From positions 50,265,372 through 50,329,371 of the forward strand of contig NC_079514.1 in NCBI RefSeq assembly GCF_000801105.2: DNA of 64,000 bases, read 5' to 3'. The DNA comes from Raphanus sativus. Its lineage: Eukaryota > Streptophyta > Magnoliopsida > Brassicales > Brassicaceae. The position numbers and the translations under genes are program-made. The notes beneath the pieces are model-generated. The model was not told where the DNA came from. It saw only the letters and a program-made list of their open reading frames with translations, and made no database searches. Every line of letters begins with the position of its first letter. Position 1 is the first letter of the stretch. Below, one piece after another: positions 33,645 through 45,372 of this stretch.

Positions 33645-34197
33645 TGAATTCCGCACTGACCACATTTCCAGTGCCTTGTGGGTGAAGCTTTTCAAGTGTT
33701 TTGGATTCTCCTTTTTGTTCATTCACCGAAGACAATAAATCCTTTACTATTACTCGTCTACGTGTATAATTCCTTCTTGATAATCATCTAATGTCTTGTC
33801 ACTTCATCGATCTATCATATCTCGATTGTTAAATTTATATACACTCGTCTGTACAATAATAATATCAAATCACTAACATTTTAGCAAATGATACATTAAT
33901 CATATGATTTAAGACTTTATTTTATCTTCACGTACGTGGAAATTTAGCAATAGTGTTACACAGTTGCTTTAAGGTACACTTGTCTTTCCCTCCGTACAAT
34001 ATGCAAGTCAATATACATATATACATCTACAAATGCATATACCTTATTATAAAATGACATCCATGCGGAGGAAGCAAAGCATTTTAAAACATCTATGCTT
34101 CCTCCCGGTTATAGCTAGATACTTATATATAATATATGTGTTTTTAACACATTGATTATTGACATCATATATATATGCATATACGTAGGTTGGAAGG

Positions 34198-34509
34198 CTA
34201 TAACCATATGGCCTTAGCGTCTTTAAGCATCTGTTTGAGCGACCCGTCGACGTGGAACGAGATAATGTCTTTGGATGATCCGATGTACCTTCCTCCGACA
34301 AAAACGGCTGGAACCGCCGGGTTTGATGAGCCAAGCGCACGTAGGGCACGCTCCATTTCACGGCCTTCGGGGTCCTTATCGAGCTCGTGGATCGCCGGAC
34401 TAGCTCCTAGTTCGTAGAATAACGTCTTGATGCTATGGCACATACAACACGAGCTCTTTGTGAATATCACTGCTGCTTTCTTCGACGACAAATCTCTTAT
34501 TCTCTCCAT
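34198..34509 (-). CDS. GRXC11: CC-type glutaredoxin, CCMC active site (GRXC11/ROXY-like)
   Basis: Intronless, 103 aa. Class III glutaredoxin with active site CCMC at residues 21-24, a VPAVFVGGRYIG motif carrying the cis-Pro, and a C-terminus ending KAIWL, an ALWL-type tail expected to allow TOPLESS/TGA co-repressor binding. A TATA box (ATTATAAATA) lies near 34605, about 100 bp upstream of the ATG at 34509. It is the second of three CC-type glutaredoxins in this window, 3.8 kb from GRXC14 and in the same orientation; matches At3g62950. It may act in redox control of TGA transcription factors, inferred from the family. Confidence 0.93.
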   Translation of the reverse strand: MERIRDLSSKKAAVIFTKSSCCMCHSIKTLFYELGASPAIHELDKDPEGREMERALRALGSSNPAVPAVFVGGRYIGSSKDIISFHVDGSLKQMLKDAKAIWL

Positions 34510-36642
34510 TTGCTTTTGAAGAAACAGAAGTTAGTAATGAAGTTTTTGTTTTGGGAATGAGAAAGGCTTATGTTGTGTGTTGTACATGTGCTTGGATCAG
34601 TTGTTATTTATAATGGTTATTGTGGAAGTTTTTGGATTATTTTATTTCGGGGTTTTTTATAAAAAATATACTGGATAAATATATAATTGATATAGTACCC
34701 CACTCGAAATATATATTGTAATTGAAATGTCCCACAAACCAAAGTTTCCTCGAAAGAGGCTAAGTTCTTTGCGATAGGATTTTGGATAAGAAAAAATGCT
34801 TACTCTTATGATTTTGTCTGATGGAGATTACTGTTTTTAATTGATTTCTAATTTATTATTGAAATGGAGTTATATTAGAGGTGTGATTAGTTGTCTCTTG
34901 CCATATATTATAATGTGTATTATATTGTAAGAAAAGAAATAATAGAGATATGACTTATATCACTTTCGGTCTGTGGCAGGCAGTAGCATCACATACCCAA
35001 ATCATTAATCTATAATTATATTTTGTTCCATTTTGAGGTCATAGTGGAAAACGTGGAAGGTTGATAATTTGAGGTACGGTGCCATGCACAAAAAAGGATT
35101 TTTATGCGTTTTTGGTGTTAATTAATTAATATATGAATGATATAATATAGTTAACATTGTCATGATCATAATATAAAGCCTAAGTACCTGAGAGAAAAAG
35201 CCACTTCTAGACAGAATCATCTAGTATTAATTTGCTCTATACGTGGACGACAAAATCTATCTAAAATAGTGATTTGTAGATGCATGGATTTTGTAATAGG
35301 GGTATTTCAATGTATATGCATTGCGCTTTACAACTAAAACAATTAATAAAGGGGGTTTATACATTTAATGTTTCAAGGTGGCTACATTATAAACTAAAAC
35401 CTAACTTTAAAGAAAAACTTGAGAAGTGTATGCAAAGAGGAAAATCAGATGTTTGGTGGTGACTGTTGCGTCATCTTTGACATTGGAAAAAAATCTGAGA
35501 TAAGAAGTTTATCTATATCTGACCCCACTCCACAAACATACACAGCCATTGTATAATCTGTGTACCTATAAAGGAATGTATAGAAGAATCTGTAAATGTA
35601 TATGTCAATTGTCAATGATTAAAAAAGAAAAAATTGTCAATGATTCCATCTATATGTAATATGTGTGTCCAAATGAAGATACCATATCCATGTGTCGTCT
35701 ACTTGTCTTGTTTCAACTGTAACCCATTTAAGAGTATTTTTAACGTTTTGATACCATGACAATATCTAAAAAGAATAAATTTATTACTATTTTATGTACA
35801 TGCGTTCATCTTAACTTTCAAAAACTTTCTAATTTGTTGACACTTGGCAATTGGAGTTTAATTCTCATCTAAAAAGTTGTACAATTAGAACCTCTTATTA
35901 ATCTCTTTCCTATTTTTGATTAATTTATAATTTTACAAAGGTAAGAATTTGGAAAAGAACTTCCGTTAATCATGTTCTAATATCTATAAGTTTTCTTTCT
36001 GGATATAATTCCTTCTTTTTTTCTTTCTATGAATATTGAAATCTCGAGAACCATAAATTTATTGAAATTAACCGGGGTTTGACATTTGTAAAAAAAACAA
36101 AGAAGAGACGAGCCATTGGATGAATACGACTGTCCGGTCCTCTAGATAACACGTTGGATCTAGTTTTTATTGTTTGTGAATTGTGGTTAGATAATTGAAA
36201 TCACAGTAAAAGAGGAAAAATCATGTTATCTTTCAACTCTTCCAACTTTATAACGAATTCTTTTGTTAGGAATTAGTTACATTTGTTTTTATTTTTTTGC
36301 CACTATACAATATGATTGTATCACTGTTCATTCGACGTGGTAAATCATTACAATTACCTATACATATTCAAGGTTTATAGGTATAGATTTGATACGATTC
36401 ATATTTACATATAGCGAATATAAAATATTTATAAACTACAAAACATTTTGTTCGATATGATCAAATAATGGGTGGAGCTTGCCTTTCTATGAGTTTTGTG
36501 GGTAAGATGCTTAGGAACCAAACCTACAGTTTAAGACACTATCTCCACTTGGCCATACACGAATCAATCTTTAGGCATATAGGTGAAACATATGAACAAT
36601 TTTCATATTTTATATGAATATATATGTTTCTTTACTGATTAA
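34510..36642. other. Gene-free region upstream of GRXC11
   Basis: Glutaredoxin promoter and AT-rich DNA. No gene, tRNA or clear repeat is seen. Confidence 0.4.
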
Positions 36643-37965
36643 CTAGGTGTTTTCCTGCACCATGTGCAGTAAAAGAATTTTAAAATATTTTTAATAGATA
36701 AATATAAATTATATTTATTTTTTTATTAATATTATAAATTTTCTTTTTCTTATCAATATTTTAATATAAATTTGATTTAACTGAACATTAAAATTAAGAT
36801 AAAAAAATTTTGTTTATTTTGAATTATATTTAAGAATGTGCATGTATATATTTAAAATTATAATCTTAGGTATATTTTTCTATCTATTTATTTTAATTAA
36901 ATATATTAAATAAATATGTAAAATTGCATAATTGTCAAAAAATTAAAATTAAACAATATTTATAAAATCTGTAGATGTATATAAGAAACTAATGATTTTA
37001 CGATTTAATTTGATTTTATGATTTAATTTTTATAATTTTATATATTTTTGAAATATTTTTAATTTCAATGATATTTCAAAATTTGAAATTCATAATTGAA
37101 TATATTTATTTTAATGATGAGTCATGAGTTATTACCATATTTTTTAAAAGTCCAAAAATATAAATCGACAGTAAATGTAATATATGAGTTATTACTATAT
37201 TTTAAAAAATTTACCAAAATATAAATTAACATTAAGTATAATTGTTCATGTCATATTAATCTATAAGATATGTTATCAATTTTAGTAGCCATGTCACAAT
37301 TATTTTAGTAGCCACGTCACAATTATTAGAGACATTGCCATTTGATATATGTATTTAAATTATATTTAAGAATATATATGTATATATGGTTAAAATCTTA
37401 GATAAAAAAATTATTTATTTCATTTGGTTAAATGTATTAAATCAACTTGTACAAAATTACTAAAAATCATATAAAATTTTATAGTTATCAAAAATTAAAA
37501 CTATATAATATTTATCTAATTTGTAGATGTCTAAAAAAACTAATGATATTAGGATTTATTTTTTTTTAAAATTCAGAAAATTTAGACAATTTTACATAAT
37601 AATTTTTTTATAATTATAAAAGTAAAATTATATAATATTTCGAAATTCAAAATGTTTCATTTAAATATATTTATTTTAGTGTTGATTTATGAGTTATTAC
37701 CATATTCTACAAAGTTTAACAAAAATATAAATCAATATTAAATGTAATATATGAGTTATTGCCATATTCTAAAAAGATTTCCAAAAATATATATCATCAT
37801 TAAATGTAATTGTCCATATCATATTTAATTATATGACATGTCATCAATCTTAGTCGCCACGTCACAATTATTTTTGTGAGAACGATTGTAGAGAAGACAT
37901 GTGGCAAATCACTTCGCAAATAATGTCTAGGGGATATTCTTTTTAAATATCTTCACCTATATAGA
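36643..37965 (-). mobile_element. Non-autonomous Helitron
   Basis: On the minus strand the 3' end reads CTGCACATGGTGCAG, a perfect 6-bp-stem hairpin (36655-36669 on plus), followed by GAAAACAC and the terminal CTAG, with T as the next base. The proposed 5' end starts TCTATATAGGTGAAG at 37965, preceded by A. The insertion is therefore between A and T without target duplication, as Helitrons do. It is about 1.32 kb, very AT-rich and without Rep/helicase. The interior has two related segments of about 500 bp (near 36826-37325 and 37352-37880). The 5' border is less certain than the 3' end. Confidence 0.75.
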
Positions 37966-38970
37966 TAGGTGAATAAATCTCTCCCCACTATCAGTGAATC
38001 GGAAACTACATAGATAAGTATTGGATTTCCTAATACTATCATATTACAACTACATATATTTTATTAAAAGTGTTATTCTTGAAAATATTAAGAATGATAA
38101 CAAAAATCCTTTTATATATTTTATAGTTTTCATGAATAAATTTTCTTATAGTAACATATTTTGTGATTAGAAAACAATGGAATGTTTCAGTAACACTTGT
38201 GACTAATTAATACTTATTGAGTATATATTTTGTTCAAATATGTATTGATATTTGATATTTATTTGTTAGGTCTCTCACATAGACTATCCTAGAATGGATT
38301 CCTTTTCTTCTTCTTTTTTTTTGTGGTGAAAGGATTCCTTTTCTCTTTTACTAAAAATCCAAGCTAGAGTTGACAGAATAAATATAAAGTTCTACTTGTC
38401 AAAAAAAAAATCTGAGTGATTGATCTAAATGGGCCTTAAGGTCCAATAAATATAGTCTACACTGATTTGCTTCTTCTATAGCCCATTTATATATATTATT
38501 ATTTTGGGTCAAAGTATAATATACATAGTTTTTTTGGGACAAATCCTTTTTTTTTTTTCAGTAAACCCTAATTCACAAATTGAGTTCTTCGCCTTCGATC
38601 AAAAGGTACGAACTTTGGTTCCTTGTATCACTGATTTGCAGGTCGAATTGTTAAATTCAGTTGGAACTGTAGGGTACAATTTAGAGTAATTTGAAAGCCT
38701 CGTTATTTTATATAAAAAAAAACAAGTCGGCTCTCTAGTAAATTCTTATAGTGTTTAGTAGTAGAAGATTATTTATTGAATTGGTCAATGTGTTTCGATC
38801 TTGGTTTATTGCTTTGGAGAATCTCTTCATATAATGAGTTGTTGTTTTGTTTTGTTTACGCCGAGTGTTATTATTGTCTGATCTTTTTTTTTTTTTTAAA
38901 TTGAGGACCAAACTAAAACTGGAACGAAATCAATGTTTTTTTTTTGGTATTATCTTGTTAGGCTCGTTAA
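37966..38970. other. Intergenic DNA and 5' leader of the OTU gene
   Basis: AT-rich DNA to about 38500. A telobox-like AAACCCTAA at about 38563 and a leader exon ending near 38604 (AAAAG, then GTACG) precede a leader intron ending TTAG at 38961. This suggests a spliced 5' UTR for the OTU gene. Confidence 0.5.
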
Positions 38971-40002
38971 ATGGCAGACAATAATGTGTCCGAGGATGAA
39001 ATCACGATGGAGCAACATGAAACGGTCGATGAGATGCTTGCTAGGCACAGGTAACCACCACCACTGCTGCTGCTAAAACCTTATTGATTTATCACAAGTG
39101 TTGTTGTTGTTTATGATGATGTTTGCTTTACTGCTAGGCAAGAGATAAAACAAGTACAGAACAAGGAGACGGAGTTGAAAAAGGCAGCTGCTAAAGGAAG
39201 CAAAGCTGAGCAGAAAGCTAAGAAGAAGCAAGTCGAACAAGACATTTCAAAACTCTCCACAAAGCTCAAAGAGAAACAGCTCAAAGAGCTCGCCTCGCAA
39301 GGTTTTAGCAGCAGCAGCAGTAGTAGCAGCAACATCGAAACAACGAGTGAGAAGAAAGGAGGAGATATCGACACTTTGGTGAGAGCCATCGCTGGAGTCT
39401 CTGTCACTGCTCAGCAAGAACACTCCACAAAGCCTAGCAAGAGCGTGAAAAGGCGCGAGAAACGAGCCAAAGAAGAAGCGGACAGAGAGCAGAGAATCAA
39501 AGAGGAACAAAGCAATGTGACGAGTGATCGTATGGTCGAGAACCTAAAGCTCGAGAAGAAGCTTAAACCGCTGGGGCTAACAGTCAGCGAGATCAAACCA
39601 GACGGACATTGCCTTTACCGAGCAGTAGAGCACCAGCTCGGTGCATCTCCTCCTTACACGTACCAGAAGCTAAGAGAAATGGCTGCTGCATACATGAGAG
39701 ATCACAAAACCGATTTCATCCCCTTCTTCTTATCAGAAACAGAGTCTGCGGAGGAGCGGTTTGAGAAATACTGCAGAGAAGTGGAGTCAACGGCTGCCTG
39801 GGGCGGTCAGTTGGAGCTAGGAGCCTTGACGCATTGCTTGAGGAAACACATAATGGTGTTTTCAGGATCATTTCCTGACGTTGAAATGGGCAAAGAGTAT
39901 AAGTCAGGGAATGACTCCAGCCTCATGTTATCGTATCACCGGCATGCTTTTGGGCTCGGTGAACACTATAACTCCGTCGTGCTCGTCAAGAATGAGCTTT
40001 GA
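38971..40002 (+). CDS. OTU5: OTU-family cysteine deubiquitinase
   Basis: Exon 1 is 38971-39050 and exon 2 is 39138-40002, 314 aa. OTU proteases cleave ubiquitin chains. The first half (to about residue 165) is charged and coiled-coil-like, with a Ser tract (SSSSSSSS) and a basic segment [20 protein letters not shown]. The OTU domain follows: [12 protein letters not shown] supplies Asp 182 and catalytic Cys 185, and the C-terminal GEHYNSVV supplies the catalytic His (about 303). The reading frame is intact. In Arabidopsis the matching gene At3g62940 is OTU5, which I recall as a chromatin-linked member; the substrate here is not visible from sequence. A leader intron is likely upstream. Confidence 0.92.
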
Positions 40003-41196
40003 CGAAGTACTTTTCTTTGTATCAGAAGTTTTACTGAAATTCTAATTCTTGTTTTAATGTTTTCTCCCTGTAACTTCGAATTGGAAGCATACTTTGTTCA
40101 CTAATTACAGTTCCAAGTTTTCATTCCATTAACGCACCAATGTAGTAGCAGTTCTGTGGAGAAGATAACAACATACTATGATTGGCCTTTGGGAAATTGT
40201 GGGAGCCAATTTGGTAAAACAGACTGTTCTAGAGATCTTGAAGAGAATATATGATGAACAAGAATCTATGCTCTTATTATTATTATTATTATCATAACAT
40301 AAGTAATAAGTCAATCATGATGAAATGTTTGACACATGGCCCTTCTCTACCAAAAGATTCCTCATTTCTATGGATTTCCAAATATGGTTTCAAGAATCCA
40401 CAGAAATGGATTGGTTGGTGGGGTTCTTTATCTTTTTTGTGAGAGTCAATGCAACAAGAAAGAAGAAGAACTCTTAAGAGTTAAGACAAACTCTCACATT
40501 CAGATTGTTTTTTGAATACAGTGTAAAGCTAAATATATAACTTTGGAAAAATGGTTGCGAAGATGGCGTAAAAAAGCTAAAATCAAGATCTTGGGTCTGA
40601 TCATACACTCACTTGCTCTCTAGACTCCAGGTCACACTAGCAGAAAAAGTACATCAGAGACGATATATTTTTTCCTTCTTTTCTTTATTGCTTTCTGTTC
40701 CTTTTGAGGCTGAAAACTGTGTGTGGGGGGAATCTATTGTTGCTTGAAAAGATAAAAACCATAGTCCAATCTCCACCTCAGTAAATGCCATCAAAAGCAA
40801 AAATAAAAAGGTATTGCAACGTAATCACACTGTTGCAAACCACCTTGGATCCTTGGATCAGCACTAAACCATTGGCAATGATATTTCCATATTTGGTAAA
40901 AGGCTCATGAACTGTATATGCCACTTGGTTCTCACATTTTTTAAAAAAATATGAAAGAAAGAATCTTAAGTTCATGCAGTTTTTAGGGAACGCCAAAGGG
41001 CGCACATCATTGGTGGGCTATGAACAAAAGGTATAGAAAAGTAGTGACAAAGATCTGATTTACGCAATCTTACCCTTCTTCCAATCATCAAACATTATAA
41101 ATAGACACTTACGTTGTATAGCATCAAAACAAAAACACAACCATTGCGTTCCCTCTTACACTTAAGTATTACATTCCCTACCTACTAAGTATCCAA
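40003..41196. other. Intergenic region between the OTU gene and GRXS6
   Basis: Contains the OTU 3' UTR and the GRXS6 promoter (TATA box ATTATAAATAG at about 41094). A short (TAT)n run lies at 40275-40290. No further gene seen. Confidence 0.5.
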
Positions 41197-41505
41197 ATGG
41201 AAAGCATCAGAAGCTTAGTTGCAGAGAAACCAGTGGTGATATTCAGCAAAAGCAGTTGCTGCATGAGCCATTCAATCCAAACACTGATCTCAGGGTACGG
41301 AGCAAAGATGACGGTGTACGAGCTTGATCAGTTGTGTAACGGCCAGGAGGTGGAGAAAGCATTGGTACAGATGGGGTGTAATCCGAGTGTACCAGCTGTG
41401 TTCATAGGGGAACAGTTAATCGGTGGTGCTAACCAGGTGATGACACTCCAAGTCAAGAACCAACTAGCTGCATTGCTAAGAAGAGCCGGTGCCATTTGGG
41501 TTTAA
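41197..41505 (+). CDS. GRXS6: CC-type glutaredoxin, CCMS active site (GRXS6/ROXY-like)
   Basis: Intronless, 102 aa. The active site is CCMS at residues 21-24: the last Cys of the usual C-C-x-C is Ser, a natural variant of this subgroup. SVPAVFIGEQLIGG carries the cis-Pro and the C-terminus ends GAIWV, an ALWL-like tail. A TATA box lies near 41094. It is on the opposite strand from GRXC14 and GRXC11 and separated from them by the OTU gene, as in Arabidopsis (At3g62930). Related S-type CC glutaredoxins are nitrate/cytokinin responsive in Arabidopsis; regulation here is inference. Confidence 0.93.
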   Translation: MESIRSLVAEKPVVIFSKSSCCMSHSIQTLISGYGAKMTVYELDQLCNGQEVEKALVQMGCNPSVPAVFIGEQLIGGANQVMTLQVKNQLAALLRRAGAIWV

Positions 41506-41701
41506 AGAATCTATACTACTTTGTTTTGTTGCCTTCTACTACAAATGCACTGTCATGTCTTTAAACAACAAGTGCAAGTGTGTAATCAGCAATGCTTATT
41601 CATAACTAACAGATGCTTTTTTTGCATTAATAATTTAAGAATTGTTTTTATAAATGAAAAAAGGCATTTTTATTCAAGAGTGGAGATGTGCTCAATTTTT
41701 T

Positions 41702-42071
41702 TCACTTATTAGAGATGAAATGATTTAAAACGCCATTAGAATGGTCAAGCTTTGAATGTCTTCTCCAATTCTCGACTGATCTACACACTGTAGCTTTGGC
41801 CTGACGAATCTCTTGAGGTGTGAACTTGTGTTTTATGATTCCCAATGGGCCAGGTTGCAGGACACTGATCACAGTTTCGGCTTCTTTCTCAAGCTGCCTG
41901 TAAAAATTGAAAGTCTCAGCATTTCGACAGAAACAACACAAAGCATTACATATTTACATGTGGATTAAATCAAATCACATCTTCATCATAAAGGAAAATA
42001 AGAAGATGAAGTTGAACGAACCTGAAGAGACCCGAGAAGGGTAAGGCTCTACCGATTCTGTAGATACACAT
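41702..42071 (-). CDS. Small plant protein of unknown function
   Basis: Exon 1 is 42022-42071 (MCIYRIGRALPFSGLF and a split Arg codon) and exon 2 is 41702-41897, 81 aa. I do not recognise a domain. The body (ETVISVLQPGPLGIIKHKFT, then QEIRQAKATVCRSVENWRRH) looks helical and basic, and the N-terminus could be an organellar presequence. Both splice sites are canonical and the phases agree, which supports a real gene. The position matches At3g62920, a small conserved gene. It converges tail to tail with GRXS6 (197 bp apart). Confidence 0.75.
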
Positions 42072-42255
42072 CGTCTCCGCCGGAATAAGAGATGAAATTT
42101 TGTGGAATCTGCGGCTGCTGCCGCTTCCAACCAAAAAAAAAAAAAAAAAGCAAAAGTAAACACAAGAGTTATAGTTCCGACACAACTGAAAGCTTCTAAA
42201 CGCCTCAGAAGGTTTTGTTTTTGAACTTTTGACTAGAGAGAATAAAAATGAGAAA

Positions 42256-42328
42256 CGACTTCACTGGGCATCGAACCCAGAATCTCTGGTTTCGTAGACC
42301 AGCGCCTTATCCATTGGGCCATGAAGTC
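42256..42328 (-). tRNA. tRNA-Arg (anticodon ACG)
   Basis: A 73-nt cloverleaf read on the minus strand. The acceptor GACTTCA pairs with TGAAGTC, discriminator G. The anticodon arm CTGGT-CTACGAA-ACCAG gives ACG (Arg, read as ICG). The B box is GGTTCGATGCC. No intron. A T5 run follows at 42246-42250. It lies between two protein genes and could share open chromatin with them. Confidence 0.97.
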
Positions 42329-42558
42329 ATTGATGTTTCTCGACTTGTGAAGTAGTAAGATAGCGGTGAGTATTGAAATCGAAGGTTTAAAAGGTCCAAT
42401 AAATAGGTCGTCATAACGAAGATACTATAGTCCTCACAGCCAAACACGTATATCATCATCATTCTAAACTCTAAAGGCTTGTTCCTTTCTTCCTTATCCG
42501 AGCAAAATCACGCGCCACTCGTCTTCCACCACCACCACAACCTCTCTTTAACGACGAG

Positions 42559-44593
42559 ATGAATAGCTTGACGACGAGTCCAATGGCTCGGGCCTTGGTG
42601 AATCTGCACTCTTATGCACCGTCGTTAATAAACTTACGTTCGAGACAGCCACCTGCAGGAGGAGTGTGTTTAAGACCGTCACGCAGGACTCCACGACTCG
42701 TCTGTATGGCCGTAAGTGATTGTAACCCTAATTGTCCTAATTTTGAGTCAAATACTTCATAGTTATGTTGATAGCTGATGGATTAATTAAACTGGTTGAG
42801 AAATTGTAGGAGCCTTACCTCATCACGAAAATGGAGTCTGTTGAGAAGACATGGAAGGAGTTATCTGTATGTCCTTAAAAAGCTTTTGTTTTTTTACAGT
42901 GGAAACATGTTACAGAGTTTTTGAAAAATTTGGTTATGTAGGTAAAACTAGCAGACCCAGATGTTGTTTCAAATCCTTCTGAATACCAGAAACTTGCACA
43001 GTCCATGTCCGAGCTTGACGAGGTTTTCTCATTTACCTTTTTTTGCTGTAAAGTTTGAATCTTTTTTTTTTTTGTTTGGGTTTCTTGATATTGACTTCAG
43101 TTTGAATTATTCCTAGGTTGTATCCGTATTCAGGAGATTCAAAGACTGTGAGAAGCAGTTACAAGAATCCAAAGGTTCCTTCCCTTTTTTTTTCTTTGTT
43201 TCTGCTTGCTTTTTGTTCCTTGGAGTTGGTTTTTTTTTTTTATTCCGTTTGTTGATTCAGTTTTGGCGAAAGAGGCTGGAGATGATGAAGAAATGGTTGA
43301 AATGATAGGATCTGAAATCAACTCTCTCTCTAAAGAAATTGAGGAGCTTGAAAAACAACTTAAGGTTTACACTTTACACCCCTTTTTTATTGGATGTTAC
43401 TGACTTCAATAATTTGTATATGCACTTTGTCCCTCTTATTTGGGATCTTTCATGTTGTAACCTTGCGTTTGCTTGTTTCAATTCAGATGCTACTTCTTCC
43501 TACCAACCCTCTTGATGCCAGAAACATATTGCTCGAAGGTAAAAAACTGAGTGATTGTTTTGTTGACAAGTAGTAGTATCATTCGTGGACGAGTAATATA
43601 AAGAGAGTTACTTGTTTCTACAGTCAGAGCAGGAACTGGTGGAGATGAAGCTGCTATTTGGACTGGTGACCTTGTAGGTACATGCTTCCCTTTTTCTTCT
43701 TCTTTCTGCTCTGATTCCAGGATCTTGTTGTGATCGGAAGTTCCCAAATTAAAATGCAATATGATGGTTATTCACCATTTTGCTATTGCATTATTATTTT
43801 ACTTGCAGGTGCGGATGTATCAGAGGTACAGCGAGCGCAGCTCTTGGAAGTTTTCTCTGGTTTCATGCTCTGAGGTAAGACACGCTCTCTTCTCTGCCAT
43901 TTTAAACAACGTTGCAGTAAGGCTTTGCAACTTAGAGACATAACTTTTAATATCTTCCTCTGTTTTATAAGGCTGAACATGGAGGTTACAAGACGTGTGT
44001 GATGGAGATAAAAGGAAACCGTGTCTATAGTAAGCTCAAGTACGAATCTGGTGTTCATAGAGTCCAGCGTGTCCCTCAAACAGAAACACAGGGCCGTGTA
44101 CACACTTCTACAGCTACTGTAGCCATCATGCCAGAGGTCAACTAAGATTTTACACATTGCATATGTTCTTGTTTCAATTATGAAAACTTAGTGACCAGTT
44201 GAAACTGTATGTTGTTGTTATAGGCTGATGAAGTGGAAGTTGTGATTGACCCAAGGACATTGAACTTACAACTGCGAGATCTGGTGGCGCTGGAGGTCAG
44301 TCTAAACATTGGTTACTTTCATTCAATGTTTCTCTCGCAATTTCACTTTGCTATTTTACTGAAGAGTGGTCTTGTTGTTGTGCAGGGCAAAATGTGAACA
44401 AGGTGGAGACGGCTATAGACCTAGTCCATAAACCATCAGGGATACGCATTTTCTGTACTGAAGAAAGGACTCAGCTACGAAACAAGGCTCGTGCTTTCCA
44501 GCTTCTGCGAGCAAAACTGTAAGCAACCCTATAAAAGTATCATCAGCCTCCTTTCTTCATCTTCAGAACTTTCTTATTGATGTGATGAGATAT

Positions 44594-44636
<43 letters not shown>

Positions 44637-45153
44637 TATGAAATAAAATTAAGGGAACAACAAGAGAAGATAAGAGATCAAAGAAAATCTCAGGTCCACT
44701 TTTGTAGTACTATTCCCACAAACCTTTTTGATTCAGACTCTTGGAATGAATATTCATCTTTTCATGCGAAAACAGGTAGGGACTGGAGCTCGTTCAGAAA
44801 AGATAAGAACATATAATTATAAGGTAATACACGGATTTGAATTATTCAGAGCGTTACTATTAAAACAGGATGGTTGGTGTAATGCTTATGATGTCTGAAA
44901 TATTACAGGATAGTAGAGTGACTGATCATAGGCTAAAGATGAATTTTGCGCTTACATCATTTCTTGAAGGTGGCTTAGAGGATGCAGTGCAGGTAACCTC
45001 CCTCCCTACCTTGAAAACTTGAATGTGTGTAGTAATTAGAAATGATTATATGTATCCTGAAGGAATGCTGTTGCGTTGTTATTGCAGGCTTGTGCTGCTT
45101 TGGAGCAAAAGGAACTCATGGAAGAACTGTCTGAGTCTGTAGCTGCTTCTTGA
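42559..45153 (+). pseudogene. APG3: Plastid peptide-chain release factor APG3 (RF1-like), frameshifted copy
   Basis: Fifteen exons with canonical borders: 42559-42711, 42810-42866, 42942-43022, 43117-43174, 43261-43364, 43487-43538, 43624-43673, 43809-43874, 43972-44136, 44224-44295, 44386-44518, 44636-44693, 44776-44823, 44909-44992 and 45088-45153. APG3 is the chloroplast RF1-type factor releasing proteins at UAG/UAA. It has a plastid-like leader, the codon-recognition region (RAGTGGDEAAIWTGDL, then MYQRYSE) and the catalytic SGGAGGQNVNK motif, split by the tenth intron. Summed exons give 1247 bases, one short of a multiple of three. The missing base is in exon 10 just after VVIDP (near 44252): CCCAAGGACATTGAACTT reads as if one A were lost. 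The frame then ends early in exon 11, giving about 289 aa without GGQ. Everything else is intact, so this is either a recent null allele or an assembly error. Matches At3g62910. Confidence 0.88.
44598..44634. repeat. (TA)n microsatellite in an APG3 intron
   Basis: About 18 TA units running directly into the acceptor (TATAG) of exon 12. Length variation here would alter the polypyrimidine-poor 3' splice site region. Confidence 0.95.
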
Positions 45154-45372
45154 TAAAGCCTCATTACTATATACTCAACAGAGATCATAACTATAAAATC
45201 TCTATTTGTTTATGGAAGTCTTTGAACAGATATCATATTTATAATATCTCCTTTTTATTTATGTATTACATCTGAAACTAACATGTTAACATGAGACCCA
45301 ATTATAATCAAATCAATAACAGACCAACAAAGTAGTACATGCCACAATACGCAGAAAACAAAAGAGAAGAAA

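Larger units (their letters stand above)
31204..34197. other. Transposon-rich intergenic region
   Basis: No gene recognised. It carries a Stowaway-type MITE (31849-32113) and a hAT-type MITE (33406-33636), listed separately. The final part is the 3' flank of the minus-strand GRXC11. Confidence 0.45.
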
